Both the position numbers and the translations under genes were made by a program. Shown here piece after piece: positions 13,753 to 20,243 of a stretch of 20,243 nucleotides of DNA. The stretch is taken from contig JANQMQ010000364.1 in NCBI GenBank assembly GCA_028279995.1, positions 1 to 20,243 of the forward strand, written 5' to 3'. The DNA is from Candidatus Phaeomarinibacter sp. (GTDB lineage Bacteria > Pseudomonadota > Alphaproteobacteria > CGMCC-115125). The notes beneath the pieces are model-generated. The model worked only from the letters and a program-made list of their open reading frames with translations. It made no database searches and had not been told where the DNA came from. Each line of letters starts with the position of its first letter. Within the stretch, counting starts at the first letter, position 1.

Positions 13753-16019
13753 TGTTCCAGTTCAAGAAAATCTCGACGAAGCTCGGTGTCGTCTATTCGT
13801 GCCTGTTCATGGCCGTGATGCTGGTTATTTCTGCCGTGACCTATCAGGTCGTGACGCGGCAGGCTCAGCAGATTGTCAGCGAAGGCATGATTGCCTCAGG
13901 CAGCGTGTTTACCCGTCTGTTTGTCGATCGCGCGGCCAGCATTCAGGCAGACGCCAGTCTTCAGGTAAAAGACTTTGGTTTCCGCAGCGCCGTTTCGAGC
14001 GGTGATGAGCCGACCATTCGCTCAGCCCTCGCCACGCTGGGTGACCGGCTGAATGTGGAGGGCATTGGATTTGTTGACATTGACGGTGTGCCACAGGGGC
14101 AGGCGGGCAACGCATTGCCGCTGGCAGCCCTGTCGACACTGATCTCCGATGCCTATGAGAGCCCGGAGATGGTCAGCGATCCCGGGGTGGTCTTCATCGA
14201 TCAGTCTCCCGTTCTGGTCGGCATCACGCCGGTGCGCGCGCCCGATATCATCGGCTGGGTGGTTTTCGGCCATTTCATTGGTGCGACGGACATCTCCGAT
14301 CTTGAATCACTGGCGCCCATTCGCCTGAGCGCTTCGATAGAACGCAGCGATGAACTCATTGTGGGATCGAAAGAGCTTGTCATCATTGATGGTGACTTCT
14401 CCCTGACGCAGGAGGTTCCCAGCCTGCTGCCAGGTGAGCATGCGATCCTGACGCTGACCTATCCCCTGGCCACTGCGCTTGAGCCTTACTATGTGCTGCT
14501 CGCGACCATGGCGTTCCTGGTTCTTGTGGGCGTTGCCGCCGTGTCGGTCGCCAGTTGGGGGCTTGCACGTCGGCTGACGCGGCCGATCTCTGCTCTTGCA
14601 GAGGCAACGCAACAGGTTCGTCGCGGAGAAGTGGCAACGGTTTCCGTTGACACAGACGATGAACTTGCCCGGCTGGCTGTGGATTTCAATCACATGTCGA
14701 GCGAGGTTCGCGAGCGCGAACACATTATCCGGCAAAGCGCGCGTATCGACAGCCAGACGACCTTTCCCAACCGGCTTGCAATGGAGGAACGGCTTGCAGC
14801 AGCCGATGAGTCCGACAAGCGCGTTTTTGTTACGTCGATCAAGATCGAGAGATACGCTGAAATCCGCAGCGCGATCGGATTTGAAGCCGCTGGTACGCTT
14901 GTCAAATCGGTCGCCGAAAAACTCTCCGCGCACTCCGAAGTATGTTTCCTCTCCGTTGTGTCAGACGGAATGATCAGCACATTGATTTATGCGGCGAACG
15001 AGGAGGCAGCGGAGGCGATCGTCCAGTCACTGATCGAGCTGGTGCAGACGACGTTCCTTGTAGACGGCAGCTATATCGACATCATGGTCAAGGCAGGCGC
15101 CAGTGACATGCCGGCTGAGCTAGGCCCTGCTACGGCCATCAAACAGTCGATTATTGCGGTTGAACAGGCCGCAGCAGGTCATTCTGATTTCCAGTTCTTT
15201 GACCACGCCAAGTACGAAGAGACCCGAAACAACCTCTCCTTGATGGGGGACCTCGTGCAGGCGCTGGAAGCCGGTATCGTAACCGTCGCCTATCAGCCCA
15301 AATATGATCTTCGGACCCGCCTGCCAATTGGTGTTGAGGCCCTTGTGCGCTGGAAGGACCCGGTTCGTGGCCAGGTTTTCCCCGACATCTTTATTCCGCT
15401 GGCGGAGGAAACCGGACATATCGAGGCGCTCACGCATTACGTCCTTGAAAAGTCTCTTGAGGCCCAGGCCACGTTGAAGCAGCACGGATACGATCTGTGC
15501 ATGTCCATCAACCTGTCCGGCCGCCTCGTAGGGAATGACCGATTTGTGGATGCAGCGGCACCCCTCCTCGAAAAGCGTTGCGGCGAGGTCTGCTTTGAAA
15601 TCACCGAAACCGCTGTGATCGCTGATCCTGAACGCGGGATCGCCGGCATCGAGGCCTTCGCGAATGACGGCATCCAGATTTCGATTGATGATTATGGCAG
15701 CGGTCTTTCGTCGCTTGCCTATCTGAAGCGAATTCCTGCGTCTGAGCTGAAGATCGACAAGGAGTTTGTGCTCAATGTCGAACAGAGCAACCGTGATGCG
15801 CTCCTGGTTCGATCAACCATTGACCTTGCTCATAGCCTCGGCATGAAAGTGACAGCGGAAGGTGTTGAGACCAGCGCTGCCGCAGCACTGCTTGCCGGAA
15901 TGGGATGTGACGTAGGGCAGGGGTACGGGCTGGGTCGCCCGATGCCGCTTGATGCGCTGATCGAGTTTCTCGACGCTGAACAATCGGATGCCACAGGCGA
16001 TACGTCAGCGGCTGTATAG
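13752..16019 (+). CDS. Membrane-bound EAL-domain c-di-GMP phosphodiesterase with degenerate GGDEF domain
   Basis: The protein is 755 aa. A first membrane helix (about residues 12-30) is followed by a periplasmic sensor region of about 210 residues (CACHE-like in position and length), then a second helix (about 246-268), a HAMP domain (about 269-322), a GGDEF-like domain (about 333-480) and an EAL domain (about 500-745). The GGDEF domain keeps the opening FPNR motif, but the active-site loop reads VVSDGM near residue 405, so cyclase activity is not expected. The EAL domain is intact by eye: Glu529 in VEALVRW, INLSGR, the EITET motif, DDYGSG with Asp646/Asp647, KIDKEF, AEGVET and QGYGLGRPM. It should hydrolyse c-di-GMP in response to a periplasmic signal, perhaps relayed by the coupled cupredoxin. 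Confidence 0.92.
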   Translation: MFQFKKISTKLGVVYSCLFMAVMLVISAVTYQVVTRQAQQIVSEGMIASGSVFTRLFVDRAASIQADASLQVKDFGFRSAVSSGDEPTIRSALATLGDRLNVEGIGFVDIDGVPQGQAGNALPLAALSTLISDAYESPEMVSDPGVVFIDQSPVLVGITPVRAPDIIGWVVFGHFIGATDISDLESLAPIRLSASIERSDELIVGSKELVIIDGDFSLTQEVPSLLPGEHAILTLTYPLATALEPYYVLLATMAFLVLVGVAAVSVASWGLARRLTRPISALAEATQQVRRGEVATVSVDTDDELARLAVDFNHMSSEVREREHIIRQSARIDSQTTFPNRLAMEERLAAADESDKRVFVTSIKIERYAEIRSAIGFEAAGTLVKSVAEKLSAHSEVCFLSVVSDGMISTLIYAANEEAAEAIVQSLIELVQTTFLVDGSYIDIMVKAGASDMPAELGPATAIKQSIIAVEQAAAGHSDFQFFDHAKYEETRNNLSLMGDLVQALEAGIVTVAYQPKYDLRTRLPIGVEALVRWKDPVRGQVFPDIFIPLAEETGHIEALTHYVLEKSLEAQATLKQHGYDLCMSINLSGRLVGNDRFVDAAAPLLEKRCGEVCFEITETAVIADPERGIAGIEAFANDGIQISIDDYGSGLSSLAYLKRIPASELKIDKEFVLNVEQSNRDALLVRSTIDLAHSLGMKVTAEGVETSAAAALLAGMGCDVGQGYGLGRPMPLDALIEFLDAEQSDATGDTSAAV

Positions 16020-16028
16020 AGAAGTCTC

Positions 16029-17276
16029 ATGCGGCCATGGCACTTGCATATCCTTCTTTCGCTGCTAGTCAGCAGCCTGCCCGGCTATGCTCTTGCGAGC
16101 GATCTCTCGATCCCGAACCTTCATGGGTGGGTCGATTTCAGAGCCGCATACACCACAGCCGACCGTGAATGGCTTGATGGCGGGTTCTCAAAAACCCGAT
16201 ATGGCGATGGCTCCGGTGCGGGCAGCGATGCAGAACTGGCCGAAGCGTCACTGGAGTGGACACCAACCCTTAGTGCGGCATGGTCGGCGCATGTGCATGT
16301 TCAGGCGACGCCTGATCAGGGTGTTGCTGTTGGCCCTGTCGAGGCATTCGTCACCTACAGAATGCTTCCAAGAGACGGCTGGCGTCTGAGTGCACGCGCC
16401 GGGCGCTACTTCCCGGCGGTCTCGCTGGAACATGACGGGCCAGGCTGGGGTGTCACCAGAACCCTGACACCCTCCGCCATCAACAGTTGGATCGGCGAAG
16501 AGGTGGCCATCACCGGCATCGAAGCGCGTGCGGGCAAGGCGTTTGGTGATCACCGGCTTGATTTTGGTCTCGGCGGCTTTGGCTTCAACGATACATCCGG
16601 GACGCTACTGGGATATCGAGGCTGGGCGCTTCACGACATCAAGACGATGATCGGTGGCAGTTTTCAGATTCCTGACGATGAAACCCGACGCGTTGCCCTT
16701 CCGCATCAAGCTGAACGCACGCGCCCGTTCCAGGAACTGGATGACAGGGTCGGCGTGACGGCCACAGTCCGCTGGCGGTATGCGGACCTCCTGACGGTCC
16801 TCGCGTCCTATTATGACAACCGCGCAGACCCGACTGAACTCAGAGACGGCCAGTATGGCTGGGAGACCCGGTTCGGCAATCTCGGTGCCAAATATGAGGT
16901 AACCGAGGATACCGAAGTAATCGTGCAGGCGATGTATGGGGAAACGGCCATGGGCTGGCGGGCTCGCGGAACGGGACCGCGGATGATCGAAAGCGATTTC
17001 TATTCTGCGTTCCTGCTCGCAAGCCACAGGCCTTCAGAGAATCTGGTTCTGTCAGCGCGTGCTGATTACTTCGCAACCAGCGATGCGGGCTTCATCGTGA
17101 TTTCCGATGACGAAGACGGCTGGGCGGGAACACTTTCTGCGCGATACCAGATCTCGGACAATCTCGAGACAGGACTTGAAGCACTCTACGTCGACAGCAA
17201 TGGGGGCAATGACCCCACCACGGCGGGTCGTGTTGAGGACCTGCAACTACAGCTCATGCTGCGCGTTGGGTTTTAG
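16029..17276 (+). CDS. Outer-membrane beta-barrel protein (porin-like)
   Basis: This 415-aa protein has a signal peptide (residues 1 to about 24, ending in YALAS). The mature part is made of alternating polar and aromatic strands separated by acidic turns (for example WALHDIKTMIGGSFQI, ADLLTVLASYYDN, LVLSARADYFATS). It ends in LQLMLRVGF, with the C-terminal Phe that the BAM complex recognises. It starts 9 bases after the EAL gene and is the third gene of that operon. The ribosome site is weak (AGAGAAG). I cannot assign a substrate. The linkage to a copper protein and an EAL enzyme suggests a role in surface adaptation or uptake, by inference. Confidence 0.82.
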   Translation: MRPWHLHILLSLLVSSLPGYALASDLSIPNLHGWVDFRAAYTTADREWLDGGFSKTRYGDGSGAGSDAELAEASLEWTPTLSAAWSAHVHVQATPDQGVAVGPVEAFVTYRMLPRDGWRLSARAGRYFPAVSLEHDGPGWGVTRTLTPSAINSWIGEEVAITGIEARAGKAFGDHRLDFGLGGFGFNDTSGTLLGYRGWALHDIKTMIGGSFQIPDDETRRVALPHQAERTRPFQELDDRVGVTATVRWRYADLLTVLASYYDNRADPTELRDGQYGWETRFGNLGAKYEVTEDTEVIVQAMYGETAMGWRARGTGPRMIESDFYSAFLLASHRPSENLVLSARADYFATSDAGFIVISDDEDGWAGTLSARYQISDNLETGLEALYVDSNGGNDPTTAGRVEDLQLQLMLRVGF

Positions 17277-17337
17277 GCCGCCTTGCAGGGCGTGGGCTGG
17301 GACGACTGGCCTCAAGCACTGTGTAAGATGATCCTTC

Positions 17338-18534
17338 TCACAGATATCTGGTGAGCCGGATCAGGATGCTGTCGTCGTTTTCCAGAGCGGAGATGAAGGG
17401 GTCGTCCTGCGCTGAGAAGGTGCGTCCTTCAATCTCGAGAAGCAGGGTGTCGCCGATGCGCCGCTGGAACTCGGCCGAGGCGAAAACACCGCCGGTTCGG
17501 TCATCGACAATGGCCCCGGCCAGGAGTTCCGTATCCTGCACATCGTTAAGAGTGATCCGGGTGCCGACAAAGACATCGTTCTCGAACAGTGTCGTGGGCA
17601 GGGTGGCCTGATCGCGGTCATCGTAGAGATATTCCCCGATGAGCCCGACATCGAAACCTGACTCCGCCACATCAAAGAACGTGTACTCAAATCCGCCGAC
17701 AGCACTGGTGAAGGTGTCGTCCAGCATGCTGCCTACAACGACCTCACCCTTCAAAAGCCAGGCCTCCTGGGTCCACTGAAGGTCAAGTCCGCCCTGGGTG
17801 AGCTCAGGGTAAAACGGTTCCAGTTTGCCGGAGGCCGGATTGAAATCGAGTCTCGGGTTGCGGCTGGTGCCATGGAAGCCATGCAGCCCAAGGTCGAACC
17901 CGCTGAAGCGGTTGGTGTAGCGAAGTGCAAAGTCGCCGGCCCATTCTTCGCCGTTCCGTTCAAAGCGTGCGGTGTCATTGCTGACGACCGGCTCCGTGCG
18001 CAGGCGCCCTTCGCGCCCGGGAAAACGGCGTTCGCGAAAATAGGGCAGGTAAAATGCTTCCACAGTGCCGATCTCACTGCGGCGACTGATGCGGACCATG
18101 GGCTGGCCGAGCTTTTCCCCCTCATCGATGTCCTCGACTGTGTCGAACTGGTTGATGACGTCCACCACGTTGCGGCTTTCGGCGACGCCCCAGAACACCT
18201 GGGACACGCCCACCAGCACATCCCAATCGCGGTTGATCTCGTGGGAGATGCTCGCCTCGCGAATGTCGACATAGGTCCGCTCGGTGTCCTGGCTGTCGAG
18301 ACGCAAGAAGGGTTCGAACAGAACGCGGGTGTCCCGGTCCTCCGATCGCCAACGACCTTCGCCCGTCAGGATCAATGAACCCTGCATGCCGTCCAGCTGA
18401 CCATCGAATTGGGGGTTGTCGGGAAACAGTCGAACCTCCACCCCGACTTCGGGCCTGAAGTCGACGTTCTGGGCATGGGCGGGAGCGGCGCAGATCAGCG
18501 CCGTCCCGCATGCAAGACTGAGGCGTTTGAGCAT
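17338..18534 (-). CDS. Outer-membrane beta-barrel protein of an RND exporter operon
   Basis: The protein is 398 aa from the ATG at 18534, where a typical signal peptide begins (MLKRLSLACG, then AAPAHAQ). A longer frame to 18615 would only add residues that overlap the upstream gene. The mature chain is barrel-like, with alternating strands (GSLILTGEGRW, FALRYTNRFSGFDLGLHGF, AFLLKG-type repeats) and acidic loops, and ends RLTRYL. The start lies 4 bases after the stop of the LolA-like gene, so they are one operon. The order RND exporter, LolA-like protein, barrel protein recurs in proteobacteria, where the barrel is usually unnamed or assigned to a DUF. It may receive or pass the exported lipid or hydrophobic molecule at the outer membrane. 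Confidence 0.85.
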   Translation of the reverse strand: MLKRLSLACGTALICAAPAHAQNVDFRPEVGVEVRLFPDNPQFDGQLDGMQGSLILTGEGRWRSEDRDTRVLFEPFLRLDSQDTERTYVDIREASISHEINRDWDVLVGVSQVFWGVAESRNVVDVINQFDTVEDIDEGEKLGQPMVRISRRSEIGTVEAFYLPYFRERRFPGREGRLRTEPVVSNDTARFERNGEEWAGDFALRYTNRFSGFDLGLHGFHGTSRNPRLDFNPASGKLEPFYPELTQGGLDLQWTQEAWLLKGEVVVGSMLDDTFTSAVGGFEYTFFDVAESGFDVGLIGEYLYDDRDQATLPTTLFENDVFVGTRITLNDVQDTELLAGAIVDDRTGGVFASAEFQRRIGDTLLLEIEGRTFSAQDDPFISALENDDSILIRLTRYL

Positions 18535-18538
18535 GGCC

Positions 18539-19330
18539 CTAGAGCCTTTCCAGCGCGTCAGGCTCGAAGTCGCGTTCATCCAGATCCACGCCGAATTCAA
18601 AAGCGTTGAACTCAAGCACCGTCGTTTTGCCGGTAATGTGGTTGGTCATGGTCTGGCGATGGGCGCGCCAGTAGGCATCATCATATTGCCGGTAGTCATC
18701 CAGAATGAGCGTCTTCAGATGCTGGCCGCCGCGGTCATAGAACTCGAACTTGCGGGCCTGGAAGACATCCGTGTCGAAGTAGCAGTGAATCTTCGAATAA
18801 CCGGAGCGCTCATAGGCCGGGATGCACTCGACCCTGTCCAGTTCAAGATCGCCGTCCATGACGGTCTCCAGATAGGTGTAGCTGTATTTGCCAAGCTCGG
18901 CACCGGCAATGTCCTCGAAGGAAAACTCAGAGCCGACAAAAGGCCCGGACTTGTTGGCGGATGAAATGCGCTTGGTGCGGCGGAGTGCGGGCAGGTAGAG
19001 CCATTGGTCATCGCTCTCCAATATGCGGGAGTGCGTCAGCAGGGCGGTGCCTTCGACATCGGGTGGTGAATAGAAAACCGTCACCGAGCGGTCACCATTG
19101 CCTTCGCCTTCTTTCTCGCGTGTGTCGATCCGAAGCTCGCGGGTCGTTGTCCGTCCGCTTGGATCGGCCAGTGTCATGGTGAGTTCCACGGTCGACGTGC
19201 TGAATCCCGCATCGGTCAGGTCGTTGCGTTCCGCGATGGCATATCCTTTCTCCTGCGGTGTTTCAGCATATGCAGGCAGCGCGATAGTGAGGGCAGCCAC
19301 GGCTGCCAGGGTCGTTTTGCGGACAGTCAT
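18539..19330 (-). CDS. Outer-membrane lipoprotein-sorting protein, LolA-like
   Basis: This 263-aa protein has a signal peptide (MTVRKTTLAAVAALTIALPAYA) and an AAGGAG-type ribosome site 8 bases before the ATG at 19330. The family hallmark is clear in the middle: DQWLYLPALRRTKRIS, then NKSGPFVGSEFSFEDIAG, as in LolA-like proteins encoded with RND/MMPL exporters. The fold is a half-barrel that carries a hydrophobic molecule across the periplasm. It sits between the exporter (35 bases upstream) and a barrel protein (4 bases downstream), so a trans-envelope lipid or lipoprotein route is the likely role. The cargo is unknown. Confidence 0.92.
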   Translation of the reverse strand: MTVRKTTLAAVAALTIALPAYAETPQEKGYAIAERNDLTDAGFSTSTVELTMTLADPSGRTTTRELRIDTREKEGEGNGDRSVTVFYSPPDVEGTALLTHSRILESDDQWLYLPALRRTKRISSANKSGPFVGSEFSFEDIAGAELGKYSYTYLETVMDGDLELDRVECIPAYERSGYSKIHCYFDTDVFQARKFEFYDRGGQHLKTLILDDYRQYDDAYWRAHRQTMTNHITGKTTVLEFNAFEFGVDLDERDFEPDALERL

Positions 19331-19365
19331 TGGTGATCTCCTTGTCTGGTGTTGTTGCGATGGGA

Positions 19366-20243
19366 TTACTGCGCGGGCAGCGCTTTTGGCTGTGCGACGC
19401 GCTCGGCCGTTCCGCGGTCTCCGAAGGTGAGGAACAGGCTTGGCAGCAGCAGGAAGTTGATGAGCATGGCGAAGACCACGGCCAGTGCCGTCAGAAGGCC
19501 AAGGTCGGCATTCAGCTTGAAACTCGATGTGACCAGCACGGCAAAGCCTGCCGCGAGGATGACGGTGGTGGTGAAGATCGCGGCCCCAGCGGTTCTGAAC
19601 GCGTAGCGCACGGAGTCCTCGATCGTCTGACCGTCATCCCGGCGGGCGCGCAGGTACTTCGACAGGAAGTGGACCGTGAAGTCGACAACCAGGCCCACGG
19701 CCACCGCACCAACAGCGGCGACGGAGAAACCCACGGTCCCGACCAACACCGCCCAGACCCCGAAAGTTGTGAGGATCGGCAGGGCGTTGGGCAGGATCGA
19801 GATGGCGCCGACCACAAGCGAGCGGAATGAAATCGCCAGGATGATGAAGATCGCGATGATGAGATAGAACGCGCCTTCGAACATCGCCTCGATGTTGCGC
19901 TCCGCGACGAAGGAAAAGAGGACCTTGGAGCCCGTGGCGGTATAGCCGAAGCTGTTGCCGTTATCCGCCCACCATGTTTCCGCATCCCGCAGGAAAGCCT
20001 TGGTCTCCTCCGTTGAAATGTCCTTCATCGTTGCGGTGACCCGGGTCGACTGACGGTTGATGTCGACGCGGTCATTGAGGTCCAGGCCGTAGGGCAGGGA
20101 CAGCTCGTAGACGAGCAGATACTGGCTGGCGAGGGTCTGGTCGTCGGGAATGCGGTGGAACGCGGGATCGTCTGCATTCAGGTTGCGGTTGACCCGCTTC
20201 ATGATGTCCGAAACGGAGAAGATGTGCGCTGTCTCCTCCCGGG
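19366..20243 (-). CDS. RND superfamily / MMPL-type exporter (N-terminal part outside window)
   Basis: The frame is open from the right window edge to a stop at 19366 and shows the last 290 or so residues of a larger protein. It starts in the second periplasmic loop (VYELSLPYGLDLNDRVDIN, then ETKAFLRDAETWW). Five hydrophobic helices follow: AFYLIIAIFIILAISF, LPILTTFGVWAVLVG, AVGAVAVGLVVDFTVHFL, AAIFTTTVILAAGFAVLV and LLTALAVVFAMLINFLLLPSLFL. GLVVDFTVHF is the MMPL/RND helix motif with the proton-path Asp. The protein is an inner-membrane, proton-driven exporter. Its operon partners are the LolA-like and barrel proteins downstream, and members of this group move lipids such as hopanoids. Confidence 0.92.
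   Translation of the reverse strand, partial: REETAHIFSVSDIMKRVNRNLNADDPAFHRIPDDQTLASQYLLVYELSLPYGLDLNDRVDINRQSTRVTATMKDISTEETKAFLRDAETWWADNGNSFGYTATGSKVLFSFVAERNIEAMFEGAFYLIIAIFIILAISFRSLVVGAISILPNALPILTTFGVWAVLVGTVGFSVAAVGAVAVGLVVDFTVHFLSKYLRARRDDGQTIEDSVRYAFRTAGAAIFTTTVILAAGFAVLVTSSFKLNADLGLLTALAVVFAMLINFLLLPSLFLTFGDRGTAERVAQPKALPAQ

Noticed and set aside
17872..18964. Plus-strand frames of 168 and 182 codons opposite the RND operon
   Set aside because: The minus frames encode proteins with signal peptides and family motifs. High GC produces open antisense frames here.
1..20243. CRISPR array or insertion sequence
   Set aside because: I saw no regularly spaced repeats and no transposase. 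The only recombinase is the tyrosine integrase.

Overview
The window looks like alphaproteobacterial DNA and falls into two parts. Positions 1 to about 12,902 are an accessory region with mixed gene orientation, unfamiliar proteins, a tyrosine recombinase and a HipBA toxin-antitoxin pair. From about 12,960 onward the DNA looks like ordinary chromosome: tightly packed envelope and signalling genes with visibly higher GC. The taxonomic guess (a marine alphaproteobacterium, possibly Hyphomonadaceae-like) is an inference from the right-hand gene sets and the tRNA style. It is not a sequence match.

The boundary is marked at 12,903-12,959 by the 3' part of a tRNA-Leu (anticodon UAA), running from the anticodon loop to CCA and lacking its 5' half. 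This is what an integrase leaves at the distal end of an element inserted in a tRNA gene. The intact tRNA-Leu and the other element end should lie to the left, outside the window. The roughly 550 bases before the fragment hold no convincing gene. They carry scattered CTTACACA-like repeats in both orientations and a 30-bp perfect palindrome, so they resemble the arm of a phage-type attachment site.

Region by region: (1) 1-5,961 is a lipid/nuclease-flavoured locus. A minus-strand operon encodes an 884-aa protein of unknown family, an 82-aa protein and a secreted endonuclease/exonuclease/phosphatase (EEP) protein cut by the window edge. It faces away from a patatin-like phospholipase with an internal membrane hairpin, followed by a small 3-TM protein. 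I recognise no described system with this content. It is my main candidate for something new, and function is unproven. (2) 6,240-8,050 is a small helical protein and the tyrosine recombinase. (3) 8,054-10,765 is a LysR-type regulator divergent from a translationally coupled three-gene operon (acyltransferase-like protein, GNAT acetyltransferase, 133-aa unknown). A 27-bp inverted repeat lies between them. (4) 10,801-12,347 is hipBA with a recognisable promoter and operator-like inverted repeat. (5) 12,348-12,959 is the attachment region. (6) 13,126-17,276 is an operon of a periplasmic cupredoxin, a membrane EAL phosphodiesterase with a decayed GGDEF domain, and an outer-membrane barrel protein. 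(7) 17,338-20,243, convergent to it, is an operon of an RND/MMPL exporter (partial), a LolA-like outer-membrane lipoprotein-sorting protein and an outer-membrane barrel protein.
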